In this document: piece after piece, positions 1 through 8,033 of the stretch | Layout: every line of letters begins with the position of its first letter | Numbering within the stretch: the stretch's first letter is position 1 | Origin: Thermomicrobiales bacterium | Lineage (GTDB): Bacteria > Chloroflexota > Chloroflexia > Thermomicrobiales > UBA6265 | DNA length: 32,268 bases | Direction: 5' to 3' | Assembly (NCBI GenBank): GCA_023957115.1 | Contig: JAMLHN010000044.1 | Span: 1-32,268 of the forward strand | The notes under the pieces: model-generated | What the model was told of the DNA's origin: nothing | Seen by the model: only the letters and a program-made list of their open reading frames with translations | Databases searched by the model: none | Position numbers and translations under genes: made by a program

Positions 1-9
1 CGGCGGCGA

Positions 10-470
10 TTGCTGGACCAGCAGATCAACCGTCGCAGCGTCTTGCTGGCGTCCGCCCTGCCGCTTGCCCGCGCGGCCAGCTCCCTCGGCACACCGCGGG
101 GATTCGCCGGGGCGCAAACTCCAGAAACCTTGCGTACGAGCGGCATCGAGGTTCCTGAGCTTGTGGGGTTCGACCAGGCTGCGGCGGAGTTTGTGCGCCC
201 CTGGCGCTGGAGGATGCCGTTTTCCCGCTGTTGGATCTGCAACCGCCACCCGGGGCCGTGCCGGATCCTCGTCTCGCGCATATCACCGTCAGGGATCTGC
301 TGGTTCATGCCGGCGGCTGGAGGGTTGACGCCCCCGGGGACCCACAGTACTGGCCAATGCCCGCGGACGTCCTCACGTTCTTTGGTGATCCGCGCAGCAC
401 GTTGACCGTTGCTGCCAGTGAGGCGACATCCTGGCCGGATTGGGATTTGTTCGACTCGGATTCCATATGA
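10..470 (+). pseudogene. Decayed serine hydrolase (beta-lactamase family)
   Basis: The N-terminal frame (from 10) reads like a Tat-type leader (NRRSVLLASALPLARA) followed by the usual family lead-in ending near FDQAAAEFV. From about 201 a different frame gives LALEDAVFPLLDLQPPPGA and then ITVRDLLVHAGGW and GDPQYWP, which are hallmarks of class C beta-lactamase/penicillin-binding-like serine hydrolases. The segment that should lie between them, with the catalytic SxxK and roughly 55-60 residues, is missing and the frame changes at the junction near 195-201. After GDPQYWP the sequence departs from the family and stops at 470, far short of the usual 350-450 residues, so a second deletion is likely. 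No active enzyme can be made. The family call rests on motif recognition. Confidence 0.7.
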
Positions 471-490
471 GAAAACAATCGAGCACAACA

Positions 491-526
491 AAAGGGCCGC
501 TCGACCGTTGCCGGGAGCGGCCCTTT
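491..526. terminator. Strong hairpin, probable terminator
   Basis: A perfect 12-bp stem (AAAGGGCCGCTC with GAGCGGCCCTTT) encloses a 12-nt loop just after the serine hydrolase remnant. The A and T runs at the stem ends allow it to act in either direction, although no long U tract follows. It probably marks the old 3' end of the decayed gene. Confidence 0.6.
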
Positions 527-622
527 CGTGTAGGAAGGGAGGAGTGGATGTCCACTGATACGAGTATCGGCCCGCCATCTGTGACTCGGGTTCGATTTTG
601 CTGGGAATGTGCTGGTAGGAAC

Positions 623-657
623 GCAGTCAGCAGCCAGCAGCCGGCAGTCAGCAGTCA
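623..657. repeat. Heptanucleotide array, unit GCAGYCR, 5 copies
   Basis: Five contiguous 7-bp units (GCAGTCA, GCAGCCA, GCAGCCG, GCAGTCA, GCAGTCA). A short opposite-strand echo (TGGCTGC TCAGTCG) lies at about 733-746, where the minus-strand pncB ends. The rest of 527-739 shows no gene I can support. Confidence 0.85.
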
Positions 658-739
658 GTACGTGGCAGAGGGAGAAGGTGAGCTGCCAAGATCCCGAAGG
701 GACGCGTCATGCCTGCAATGGTTGCTTACAGCTGGCTGC

Positions 740-2170
740 TCAGTCGGAGTAATGGGAAATCGTTTGCTCACGAAGTGCGAGCAGTGCATCGGACATATCG
801 ACCTGATAGGGACGGTGCGGGGTGAGCTCGCGCAGGAACGCCGGCAGCACGGCGAGGGATGCGCTCGCGCGCGATCGAATCTGCTGCACCGATTCCTCCG
901 GCATCACGCGTTTGCCGCCGAGGACGATCGGTTGGAGTAATGCCCTGCCATCCAATGGCGACGTCTCGTCATCGAGCGCAATCAGATCTCGCTCGAATTC
1001 GGCCATTCGGTAGACCTGCTTGCGGCCCGGCCAGGTGCTCTTGTCCCCGGCGATCTTGATTCGTGCGGGATGCTCGGGGTCGCTATCGAACCAGACCAGC
1101 TTGTAGACCGCGCCGATGACCCCGCCAACGGCGCCGCTGTCAACCGTGCCGAGGCCGACGCCGAGATTGCCCCCAACCCCGAATCCATCGACTGGCGCGC
1201 CGGCGCCGAGGATAGCGGCAATACGGTACTCGTCGATATCGCCACTGACCAGCACCTTGACCTCGGGCAACCCGGCCGCATCGAGTCTGCGGCGGACCAT
1301 GAAGCTGTCCGCAATGAGATCGCCACTATCGAGACGAACGGCCGCCAATCGATTTCCCGTGCGGGGATCCTCCTCCTTTGCGACCGTGATCGCGTGCTCG
1401 ATTCCCGAGGGAACGCGGTAGGTGTCGAGCAGCAGGCTGTAGTGGGGCAGCGCGGTTGCCGCAGCCCGGAATGCTTCGAGCTCTGTTGGGTAGGCCTGCA
1501 CCAGCGCGTGCGGAATGGTGCCGCTGGCGGGGATGTCGTACGCCATTGCGCCGGCGACGAACGAGGTGCTGTCGCAACCGCCGATATATCCCGCGCGGGT
1601 AGCGAAATAGGGCGCATGCGCCCGCCGGAATGAGAAGTCAGCCACACTGGCGCCCCGGGCGGCCAGGGTCAGCCGGGCGGCCTTGGTCGCAATCAGCGTC
1701 GATACGCCGATCGCCCGCAGCAAGCCAGATTCGAGAATGAGCGCCTCGTGGAATGGCGCCGTCACCCGCAGGAGTGGCTCGTTCGGAAACGCGATCTCGC
1801 CTTCCCGGATGCCGAAGATATCGCCGGAGAAGCGCATCTCGCTGAGGAAGGTCAGAAAGGCCGGTTCGTAGTGCTTGATCTCTTCGAGGTAGGCAAGCTG
1901 GGGATCGGTAAAGACGAAGCGTTGGAGATAATCCATGGCGGGCTCCAATCCTGCCGCCAGCATGAATCCGCCAGCGAATGGATTGGAGCGTACATAGAGA
2001 TCGAAGGTCGCGGCGCCGGTGTGCCGGCCTTTCCAGGCCATATAGGCAGCATCGAGATGGTACAGATCGAGATAGAGGGCCGTCGATTCCGGTAGGAACG
2101 CGTGGTCATCTTTGTACCGCTGGATCTCCCCCGAATCATCCACGAAGCCATGATTACTGCCGGCGCTCAT
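740..2170 (-). CDS. pncB: Nicotinate phosphoribosyltransferase
   Basis: Catalyses nicotinate + PRPP (+ ATP) to nicotinate mononucleotide, the committing step of the Preiss-Handler NAD salvage route, in the cytoplasm. The 476-residue product has the family layout: an N-terminal YHLDAAYMAWKG/FDLYVRSNPFAGGF segment, the central FSFRRAHAPYFATRAGYIGGCDSTS stretch (split here as FSFRRAHAPY and GYIGGCDSTS) that carries the active-site histidine, a VRLDSGDL phosphoribosyl-binding segment, and VLVSGDIDEY and GFGVGGNLG near the phosphate site. I chose the ATG at 2170 because GGAGA sits 5-8 nt upstream; the open frame continues 23 codons further without support. The nicotinamidase-like gene upstream supplies its substrate, which supports an NAD-salvage operon. 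The stop lies beside short heptad-like sequence. Confidence 0.93.
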   Translation of the reverse strand: MSAGSNHGFVDDSGEIQRYKDDHAFLPESTALYLDLYHLDAAYMAWKGRHTGAATFDLYVRSNPFAGGFMLAAGLEPAMDYLQRFVFTDPQLAYLEEIKHYEPAFLTFLSEMRFSGDIFGIREGEIAFPNEPLLRVTAPFHEALILESGLLRAIGVSTLIATKAARLTLAARGASVADFSFRRAHAPYFATRAGYIGGCDSTSFVAGAMAYDIPASGTIPHALVQAYPTELEAFRAAATALPHYSLLLDTYRVPSGIEHAITVAKEEDPRTGNRLAAVRLDSGDLIADSFMVRRRLDAAGLPEVKVLVSGDIDEYRIAAILGAGAPVDGFGVGGNLGVGLGTVDSGAVGGVIGAVYKLVWFDSDPEHPARIKIAGDKSTWPGRKQVYRMAEFERDLIALDDETSPLDGRALLQPIVLGGKRVMPEESVQQIRSRASASLAVLPAFLRELTPHRPYQVDMSDALLALREQTISHYSD

Positions 2171-2206
2171 GCGTTCTCCACGTATTTCCAGGAGGTGTTC
2201 GACAGG

Positions 2207-2282
2207 GTCCTGAGCCCTGGGTCCTGCGGCCTGAGACACACGGTTCGAACGTCGCAGGGCTCAGGACTCAGGCCCCAGGACA
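2207..2282. repeat. Paired inverted heptad arrays (GTCCTGA / CAGGACT)
   Basis: Four 7-bp units of the GYCCTGN type at 2207-2234 are followed after 20 bp by four units of the reverse-complement type CAGGRCN at 2255-2282. The pair can fold into a long imperfect hairpin between the nicotinamidase-like gene and pncB, and the right array ends three bases before the nicotinamidase stop. Confidence 0.8.
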
Positions 2283-2284
2283 TT

Positions 2285-2968
2285 TCAGGAAAGTGCCCTG
2301 ACGATGCGTATGTTGTTCGATGCCAGATGATAGAGCCAGACGGCGTGGAAGAACTCGGCGGGATGCGCCGCGCCCGGTGGGAGATTCGGATCGTCGGGGA
2401 TATCGAAGGTGTCGACACAGTCGATCGGTACCACGACCTGGAATCCCTGAACGCCCCGCGCATTGGCGCGCAGCCGCAGGTGCAGCGCAAGAGTGGTCAC
2501 GCACAGATCGGTGCAATCTCCGATCACGATCGCGGTGCGCAGGTCCGGATGCGCGTCCAGCCAGGCATCGAACCCGGTATCGATGGCAGGGTGCAGCGAG
2601 TTCTTCTCGATGACCGTGAATTGGTTTGCAAAAGGGAGCTCGGCGAGCTCGGGAATCATCTCGCTTTCGCTGGTACCGGCAATGGCGTGCGCTGGGTAGG
2701 CTTCGAATTCGGGAGAATCGGGGGGATGCGTATCTTGCAGGAAGACAAAATCGCGGATGCCATCGTCCCATGCGCGCCGGACCAGATCCAGCACGGGATC
2801 GGTGATGCTGTCGATCCGCTCCGACGCCAATGCGCCTTCACGCAGAAACGCATTGATGATGTCCGTAGAAAAGATGGCGGCCGTGGCTGGATCGGGAGCA
2901 ACCTCATCGAGGCGTGCGACCGGCACGGTTTCCAACCAACGAGCGACGAACGGTGGGAGAGATGCCAT
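2285..2968 (-). CDS. pncA: Isochorismatase-family hydrolase, nicotinamidase-like
   Basis: Probably hydrolyses nicotinamide to nicotinate and ammonia, feeding pncB directly downstream. At 227 residues it fits the cysteine hydrolase superfamily. The catalytic triad is visible: Asp36 in FSTDIINAF, Lys122 in EKNSLHPA and Cys156 in IGDCTDLCVTTLALHL. DTHPPDSPEFEAYPAHAIAGT resembles the nicotinamidase metal-site region (split: DTHPPDSPEF, YPAHAIAGT), with His81 and His94 as likely ligands. The start at 2968 has only a weak, distant AGGA. The triad makes an amidase of this superfamily near certain; nicotinamide as substrate is inferred from the metal-site residues and the pncB neighbour. Confidence 0.85.
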   Translation of the reverse strand: MASLPPFVARWLETVPVARLDEVAPDPATAAIFSTDIINAFLREGALASERIDSITDPVLDLVRRAWDDGIRDFVFLQDTHPPDSPEFEAYPAHAIAGTSESEMIPELAELPFANQFTVIEKNSLHPAIDTGFDAWLDAHPDLRTAIVIGDCTDLCVTTLALHLRLRANARGVQGFQVVVPIDCVDTFDIPDDPNLPPGAAHPAEFFHAVWLYHLASNNIRIVRALS

Positions 2969-2986
2969 AGGGTTCTGAGTCCTGAG

Positions 2987-3023
2987 ATGCCCTGTGGGGA
3001 GCGAGATGCTCTCCGCAGGGCAT
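2987..3023. other. Intergenic hairpin (15-bp arms)
   Basis: Arms at 2987-3001 and 3009-3023 pair over 13 of 15 positions with a 7-nt loop, in the gap between the CxxC protein and the nicotinamidase-like gene. No T tract follows on either strand, so it may be a weak terminator or an mRNA processing or stability element. Two heptad-like units (TTCTGAG, TCCTGAG) abut it at 2973-2986. Confidence 0.5.
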
Positions 3024-3054
3024 TATCCGACACTCTCCCCCTGCCTGCTGCCGG

Positions 3055-3327
3055 CTACGCCTCGAAGGAGACGCCGCAGCCGAGGGTAGAGCCGTTGGCG
3101 GCGGTCCAGCGTCTGAGATCGTCGAGCTCGTCGTCGTCGATGATCCATTGTTTGGCGCAGGAGGGGCAGACGACCGCAACGGTGCAATCCCCACGTGACT
3201 CGCACCATTCGACCAGGTCGCCGAAGGCATGGCAATCCCCTTCGCAGAGATGTGCAATGACCTCCGTGAAGATATCGGGCGCCTCCGTCTGAGGTTGGAC
3301 GACCGTTCCGGGTTGCACCTGTTCCAT
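3055..3327 (-). CDS. Small CxxC protein, unknown function
   Basis: A 90-residue acidic protein. A single CPSC motif sits in VVCPSCAKQWIIDDDEL, with further cysteines in HLCEGDC and WCESRGDC and one near the C terminus in GCGVSF, a spacing that could hold a metal such as zinc. The start at 3327 is chosen for AGGAGG 8 nt upstream, which is much better than the ATG 13 codons earlier. It lies 86 bp upstream of the nicotinamidase-like gene on the same strand and could be the first gene of the NAD-salvage transcript. I do not recognise a named family. Confidence 0.7.
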   Translation of the reverse strand: MEQVQPGTVVQPQTEAPDIFTEVIAHLCEGDCHAFGDLVEWCESRGDCTVAVVCPSCAKQWIIDDDELDDLRRWTAANGSTLGCGVSFEA

Positions 3328-3420
3328 GGGGATTTCCTCCTCTCCAAGCCGCATGGGCCACATCATCGTGTCGGGAGTGAGGATTTCAGGTTAACAGAAT
3401 GAGTCAATGTGTACGAAATT

Positions 3421-3488
3421 CTGAGTCCGGAGTCCTGGGACGATTTGGTGGCTCCTCTGCGTGCCGCATGCCGCGTGCTGCCTGCTAA
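3421..3488. repeat. Two short heptad arrays (CTGAGTC; RTGCYGC)
   Basis: Three units read CTGAGTC, CGGAGTC, CTGGGAC (3421-3441). After a short gap four to five units of a different sequence but the same 7-bp length follow (CCTCTGC, GTGCCGC, ATGCCGC, GTGCTGC, CTGCTAA; 3454-3488). They lie in the divergent gap between the CxxC gene and the OsmC-like gene. Confidence 0.7.
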
Positions 3489-3530
3489 GATCTGCAGATC
3501 GAATGCAGCGATGATCGACAGGACAACCTC

Positions 3531-4067
3531 ATGAGCGCACCCAATCCCATTCGCGAGCGGCAGGCGCCGATCAAGGAACGCTTTGCCGCCGATCCGGATG
3601 CCGGCAAGATCACGATCGCGGTCGACAGCGTGACCGAGGGCAATGATCCGATGCTGGTGAAGATCGCGGCGGCGGCCGATCCGAGCTGGACGTGGGAGTC
3701 CAGCGCCCATCCGCTGGCCGGTGGTGAGGGAGAGTTCCCGTGCTCCGGTGACATCTTCCTGGCGTCGCTGGCGGCGTGTCAGGAGATCACGTTGCGTATG
3801 GTCGCCGCGGCCATGGGGATCGAGCTGAAAAAGGCGAATGTCCGGGTCGAGGGTGATATGGACTTCCAGGGCACGATGGGCACCAATCCGGAAACGCCGG
3901 TTGGGTTCACCGCCTTGCGGATCCTGGTCGATATCGACGCCGACGCTCCCGCTGACCGGCTGGAGCGTCTGGTGCAACGGGCCGAGAAGTATTGCGTGAT
4001 CGCCTCGACGTTGCGGACACCGCCGAGCGTGGAGTTGAAGGTGAGTACGGGGCCGGAGCGGAAATAG
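3531..4067 (+). CDS. OsmC-like family protein
   Basis: OsmC/Ohr-fold proteins reduce organic hydroperoxides with two cysteines in a homodimer. The 178-residue product has the first cysteine in ASLAACQEITLRMVAAAMGI (about residue 83) and the second in AEKYCVIASTLRTPP (about residue 153). Between them is the family segment ELKKANVRVEGDMDFQGTMG. An additional Cys occurs in FPCSGDIF. The ATG at 3531 has AGGA about 8 nt upstream. It appears to be monocistronic. Its TAG stop (4065-4067) is formed by the first unit of a heptad array, so the last codons are read from repeat DNA. The exact substrate is unknown because the subfamily is not classical Ohr or OsmC. Confidence 0.9.
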   Translation: MSAPNPIRERQAPIKERFAADPDAGKITIAVDSVTEGNDPMLVKIAAAADPSWTWESSAHPLAGGEGEFPCSGDIFLASLAACQEITLRMVAAAMGIELKKANVRVEGDMDFQGTMGTNPETPVGFTALRILVDIDADAPADRLERLVQRAEKYCVIASTLRTPPSVELKVSTGPERK

Positions 4068-4087
4068 GAAATGGGAAATCGGAAATA
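4060..4087. repeat. Heptad array GGAAATN, 4 copies (left arm)
   Basis: Four units (GGAAATA, GGAAATG, GGAAATC, GGAAATA) overlap the end of the OsmC-like gene and provide its stop codon. The matching opposite-orientation array is at 4189-4216. Confidence 0.9.
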
Positions 4088-4188
4088 GCGACGGTCGGCC
4101 ACGCAGGTTCGTCAGGGAGCCTTCCGGCGAGGTGCGAAGCTGCCGTCGATCTCGTACGGCGGTGGCCGCTCCCCAATCATCGGCCAAC

Positions 4189-4216
4189 TATTTCCCATTT
4201 CCTATTTCCCATTTCC
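4189..4216. repeat. Heptad array NATTTCC, 4 copies (right arm)
   Basis: Four units (TATTTCC, CATTTCC, TATTTCC, CATTTCC), the reverse complement of the array at 4060-4087. Together they frame a 101-bp spacer and can pair into a 28-bp stem. The array ends 17 bp before the cyclophilin start codon, where a ribosome-binding site would be expected and none is obvious. Confidence 0.9.
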
Positions 4217-4233
4217 TTTCGTAAACTGCCACC

Positions 4234-4770
4234 ATGAGCACACACACCAACCCCATCGTCGATATCACGACTCCACTTGGGACGATCTCGGTCGAGATCG
4301 ACCAGCAGCATGCGCCCGGAACTGCCGCAAACTTCCTCGGTTACCTCGACCGTGGCGAGTACGACGGCAGCCGGTTCTATCGCACGGTTACGCCGGACAA
4401 TCAGCCCAACGACACCATTCGGATCGCGGTCATCCAGGGTGGGATGGCCAGCTTGGACGACTATCCGCGCCGGGACGTTCCCAGCATCGATCTGGAGCGG
4501 ACCTCGGTCACCGGATTGAAGCACCTGGACGGAACCATTTCGATGGCCCGCATGACGCCGGATAGCGCCAACAGCGAGTTCTTCATCTGTGTCGGCGATC
4601 AACCCGACCTCGATTTCGGAGGTATGCGAAATCCGGACGGCCAGGGATTCGCCGCGTTTGGGCAGGTGATCGAGGGGATGGACGTCGTGCACGCCATCAA
4701 CACCTCGCCTGCCGATGGGCAGCATCTGGCTCCACCGATCGAGATCGTCTCGATCAAGCGACGCGGGTAG
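4234..4770 (+). CDS. Cyclophilin-type peptidyl-prolyl cis-trans isomerase
   Basis: Speeds cis-trans isomerisation of Xaa-Pro bonds during folding. At 178 residues it is a single cyclophilin domain without a signal peptide, so cytosolic. Recognisable segments are TPLGTISVEIDQQHAPGTAANF at the start (TPLGTISVEI, APGTAANF), YDGSRFYRTV with the catalytic-type FYR, VIQGGM, GTISMARMTPDSANSEFFIC, and the closing GQGFAAFGQVIEGMDVVHAI. The start follows a heptad array with no clear Shine-Dalgarno sequence, so translation may be leaderless or weak. No partner genes are obvious. Confidence 0.93.
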   Translation: MSTHTNPIVDITTPLGTISVEIDQQHAPGTAANFLGYLDRGEYDGSRFYRTVTPDNQPNDTIRIAVIQGGMASLDDYPRRDVPSIDLERTSVTGLKHLDGTISMARMTPDSANSEFFICVGDQPDLDFGGMRNPDGQGFAAFGQVIEGMDVVHAINTSPADGQHLAPPIEIVSIKRRG

Positions 4771-4866
4771 ACTTCCCGGAACAGAGTCCATATGGTCAGC
4801 GTCAAGTGAGCGCGCGGTCCCCGTAAGGTTCCGCCGGGCGCTGGTGTTGTGTGTCGAGGCGGTCGT

Positions 4867-5438
4867 ATGAGTTGGGGCATGTTTGCGCTGGCGTTCGTGC
4901 TGGGGCTCGATCTCTTTGCTGGTGGCACGTCCCTTGGGTTACAGGGATTGCCACGCAAACAGTGGGCGCGGGCGGCAACGCTGTTCGCAATCGTCTCGTT
5001 TTTTTGCTGGTTGCGGGTGTCTTGCTTGGTCGAGCGCTGGGCGACCAGCTGGGCACACATGCCACCTATTTTGCCGGCGTGTTGCTGGCGCTGGTCGGGG
5101 GGCGCGCCATTCTGGAAGCTCTGCAACACGATGAAACGGTGGAGGGCGGCACGACGGCCGCCTTCACATTCACGAGTCTCGCAGGAATCGCGCTGGTGAT
5201 CAGTATGGACAAGTTTGCCGCTGGATTGAGCCTGGCGGCCAGCGAGCAGTCACTGACCGGATTCATGGCCTACTTGATAGTGCAGACCTTCCTGGTGTCT
5301 ATCCTCGGTTTCTGGTTGGGGACAAAAGCGGGCGACAAGCTGGGAGCGGCCGCCGAGCTGCTCGCCGGCGGTATCTTCGTGGTACTGGGTCTGCTGATCA
5401 TCTATCAGACGTGGCAGGGCGGGAAGTCGATCGTTTAG
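4867..5438 (+). pseudogene. mntP: MntP-like manganese efflux pump, frameshifted
   Basis: MntP exports Mn2+ and has six transmembrane helices in two inverted repeats, each with a key Asp. The first frame, from ATG 4867 after GAGGCGG, reads MSWGMFALAFVLGLDLFAGG and on to LFAIVSF. At the T7 run (4999-5005) homology moves to the frame one base back, which continues FLLVAGVLLGRALG, then SMDKFAAGLSLAA (second repeat Asp) and FLVSILGFWLGTKAGDKLG to 5438. One extra T would restore a roughly 191-residue protein. Real decay, a homopolymer sequencing error or slippage (transcriptional or -1 ribosomal) are all possible. Conservation on both sides of the break argues for a recent event, an error, or a gene that is still expressed. 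Confidence 0.75.
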
Positions 5439-5483
5439 GGTGATGTTCGGCTTTCCTGGCGCAGGGCTCCGCAAATGGGAGAC

Positions 5484-6647
5484 TCAACCGCCCAGCGATC
5501 GGAGCGCCTCGACGACTTCTTTCGCGATTGCGCCTGTTGATCCTGCGATCGAGAAGATTTCGGAGTTCGGCGCTGGTGTGGCCGCGGAGATCCGCGCCAT
5601 GACGGAACTGACCTGCACGTAGACCGATGCCTCATTCTGGCCGAACGCGTTCGGGATCAGGGTGGTGCCGGTGATGGTTCGCGTGCGGTCGCCGATCTGT
5701 TCAGCGACGACCTCGGAAAGCCCACCTGCGATCATGCGCTCGTTCGCGAAATAGTCGAGCGCCTGCGATGCCGAGGCCGGGCTATCGAACGAGAGGATAC
5801 TAATCTCGAGGTCGGTGATCAGTCCCTGCGCCGCGTTCCCTCCGCCACCATACCGGCGATAATCGTTGCCGGTGAATCCCCAGGCATCGAGATTCTCTCC
5901 AGTCAGCGCGGGATCGAGCGAGCGGTTCATGAGATCGTCACGGGTTCGCGTTTCTTCAGCGACCAGGGAATAGTTGCGCAAGACAGAAATGGGGAGCCCA
6001 TCCAGCGCGGCCCAGACGCCGTCGCCACTTGCTATGGCTCCGCCGCTATTCGCACCACCTGGTAGAGCATTCGGCAATGTGACGCCGGCGAAGAGGGTTT
6101 CGACAGTTGGGAGGAGGTCCCAATACTGATCCATGGGCAGAATGGCATACATGGTCATGACATTGGACGCACCCATCGACCGGCACTCCGTGTACTGGAC
6201 GAAACTCCCCTCGTATTCGTAGCCATATGCCCCATAGGTCAGGTCGCTTGCAACGTGATGCACGTCGTTTCCGTTCGCGTCCTGGAGGACGCCGAGGGGC
6301 ACGATCCCGGCGGCGATCGGCTGGAAGAAACCCGCGCATTGGGTCGGATTGGTTCGCTGCGCGTCTTTACTTAGGTACGCAGTGATCTCTCCGCTGGTCA
6401 TTTGAACCTGACCGTTTGACCGCTCTTGCAGCGTCCAGACGGCGGGGTCGTATTGGAGCGACCAGCCGTCCGGCGAGACGTAGATCTGGTTCGTTTGCAG
6501 CTGCGCGCCGGCTGTGCGCCGCGTCCATGCGGTCGAGATCGTGACCGCGCCGAGGGCTCCCGTGCAGGCGGCGGCAAGCACCCCACGCCGGTTCATGTGG
6601 GAGCCGGCCAAACGCTTCGCCATGCGATCGAAATTGATGGGTTCCAT
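5484..6647 (-). CDS. Secreted protein with Tat-like leader, unknown function
   Basis: A 387-residue exported protein. From the chosen ATG at 6647 (GAGG 9 nt upstream) it begins with a positively charged stretch and MNRRGVLAAACTGALGAVTI, a twin-arginine-like signal with an AGA cleavage region near residue 47. The mature part has an N-terminal PsbP/Mog1-like beta segment (QIYVSPDGWSLQYDPAVWTL) and a C-terminal repeat of similar character (VYVQVSSVMARISAATPAPN), with a low-complexity glycine/alanine linker near GGANSGGAIASGDG. No transmembrane segment follows the leader, so it is likely released or wall-associated. The family is unassigned. It diverges from the YaiI-family gene with a 149-bp gap. 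Confidence 0.8.
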   Translation of the reverse strand: MEPINFDRMAKRLAGSHMNRRGVLAAACTGALGAVTISTAWTRRTAGAQLQTNQIYVSPDGWSLQYDPAVWTLQERSNGQVQMTSGEITAYLSKDAQRTNPTQCAGFFQPIAAGIVPLGVLQDANGNDVHHVASDLTYGAYGYEYEGSFVQYTECRSMGASNVMTMYAILPMDQYWDLLPTVETLFAGVTLPNALPGGANSGGAIASGDGVWAALDGLPISVLRNYSLVAEETRTRDDLMNRSLDPALTGENLDAWGFTGNDYRRYGGGGNAAQGLITDLEISILSFDSPASASQALDYFANERMIAGGLSEVVAEQIGDRTRTITGTTLIPNAFGQNEASVYVQVSSVMARISAATPAPNSEIFSIAGSTGAIAKEVVEALRSLGG

Positions 6648-6796
6648 GCGGTGCACACACCTCGCGGATTGGCGACCACCGTTGTGGCGCGAACGTTTCG
6701 ACAAGCTCGAATGGCGTAGCATATCGGACGGGAACACTCCCTGCTCGGCATCCGCCAGCTCGGCTCGCTCAACGCGCGACAGGAACGAACGCAGAC

Positions 6797-7276
6797 ATGC
6801 CCACGATCTATCTCGATGCCGACGCCTGCCCGGTCAAGGAGCAGGTGTACAGGGTGGCTGCGCGCTATGAGATGCCGTTGATCGTGGTTGCGAACAGTTC
6901 CCTGCGTATCCCGGAGATGGCAGGACTGCACGCCCGCATGATGGTGGTCCCCGGAGCGATGGATGCGGCCGATGACTGGATCGTGGAGCAGGTTGGACGG
7001 GAAGATTTGGTGCTGACCGCGGATATCCTGCTCGCGCAACGAACATTGGAGAACGGGGTGCGGACGCTCGATTTCCGTGGGAACGAGTTTTCTCCGACCC
7101 GCATTGGCGATGCGGTCGCCGCGCGCGATATGGCGGCGATGATGCGCTCGATGGGGCTGCCGACCGATGGTCCGGCGCCGTTTTCACAAAAGGACCGGGG
7201 CAAGTTCGCCTCATTGCTGGACAACGCGGTCAGCAAGATGGACCGTATGCGCCAGCGCCAGGAGGAGCTTCGTTGA
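6797..7276 (+). CDS. YaiI/YqxD family protein (UPF0178, DUF188)
   Basis: A 159-residue member of a widespread family with a PIN-like nuclease fold and no settled function. The acidic signature is at the very N terminus (IYLDADACPVKEQVYRVA), followed by VVANSSLRIP, a second acidic cluster GAMDAADDWIV and DLVLTADILLAQ, and the family ending GPAPFSQKDRGKFASLLD. The length is typical. AGGA lies about 12 nt before the ATG. The stop overlaps the start of the next gene by four bases (TTGA), indicating translational coupling. Confidence 0.92.
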   Translation: MPTIYLDADACPVKEQVYRVAARYEMPLIVVANSSLRIPEMAGLHARMMVVPGAMDAADDWIVEQVGREDLVLTADILLAQRTLENGVRTLDFRGNEFSPTRIGDAVAARDMAAMMRSMGLPTDGPAPFSQKDRGKFASLLDNAVSKMDRMRQRQEELR

Positions 7277-7932
7277 CGGCCGGAGATCGGAGCATCGTCG
7301 AGCGGATCGAATCCCGTTGTCATTGGGTTATCACCATCCGCCCCGCGGATCTGGTCCCCGATCGGATTCCGGATCGCGATCTTCTCTACCCGCTGGTCCG
7401 TGACTCCGCCGTCCTGGTCGATGGTCGATACTTCCCTGCCTACGACGCCGAACCGTTGGTCCTCACGGAGGGGCCAGACTGGGTCCAGTTCGATTATCAA
7501 TGGCTGGCCGATCTACAGAGCTGGCGTTTCTTCCAGAGCGGTCAATTGACGGTATTGCTTTCGGTTTGGACCGAGTGGACCGCCACACCGATGCTCAAGC
7601 AGCCACCCAACCCGTCCGGGCCGAGTCTGCCAATTTCCGATTCCCTGTCAATCTTCTCGGCGGTCTTTGCCTTTGCGGCGAGGCTCGCAACCTCCGAGGC
7701 CGGAAGCGACCGGATGGCAATCGAGATCGCGATCCGGAATCTGCGCGATGCCCAGCTCGTCCAGGACGATTTCGGGAAGACCGCGCTCCCACCGACCCGG
7801 TTTCCGGACGATTCCTACACCTATTCCACTGAAGTTCCTCGAGACGCGCTCGTTGCCAATGCCCAACAATTGGCCTCCGAAGCCAGCAGCGACTTGCTCC
7901 AACGATTTAGGGAGCTAGGAGCTAGGAGCTAG
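7273..7932 (+). CDS. Hypothetical protein, coupled to YaiI-family gene
   Basis: A 219-residue protein I cannot place in a family. It starts at TTG 7273 inside the stop of the preceding gene, with GGAGGAG 5-11 nt upstream, so expression is coupled. Its first 45 residues look enzymatic or beta-rich (CHWVITIRPADLVPDRIPDR), the middle has an aromatic segment WLADLQSWRFFQSGQ, and the rest is mildly amphipathic helix. No signal peptide or membrane segment is seen. The last seven residues (RELGARS) and the TAG stop are read from a GGAGCTA heptad array, so the native C terminus may have been replaced by repeat sequence. Confidence 0.7.
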   Translation: MTAGDRSIVERIESRCHWVITIRPADLVPDRIPDRDLLYPLVRDSAVLVDGRYFPAYDAEPLVLTEGPDWVQFDYQWLADLQSWRFFQSGQLTVLLSVWTEWTATPMLKQPPNPSGPSLPISDSLSIFSAVFAFAARLATSEAGSDRMAIEIAIRNLRDAQLVQDDFGKTALPPTRFPDDSYTYSTEVPRDALVANAQQLASEASSDLLQRFRELGARS

Positions 7933-7952
7933 GAGCTAGGAGCTAGGAGTTA
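7911..7952. repeat. Heptad array GGAGCTA/GGAGTTA, 6 copies (left arm)
   Basis: Five GGAGCTA units and one GGAGTTA. The array covers the end of the plus-strand gene to 7932 and gives its stop. Between this arm and the one at 8034 lies an 81-bp spacer with a GTTTC...GAAAC palindrome (about 7969-7988). Confidence 0.92.
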
Positions 7953-8033
7953 GGAACGAATTCGTCGTTTCGAGCGAAGTCGAGAAACCTCCTCGCCGCA
8001 GCGAGTCGAGCCCACGCACCACGTCTAGGCCGG

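Noticed and set aside
740..2239. Longer pncB starting at 2239
   Set aside because: The first 23 codons cover heptad-array sequence, and the ATG at 2170 has a good ribosome-binding site.
2102..3292. 396-codon plus-strand frame opposite the nicotinamidase-like gene
   Set aside because: It runs antisense to three clear genes and repeats and shows no recognisable domain.
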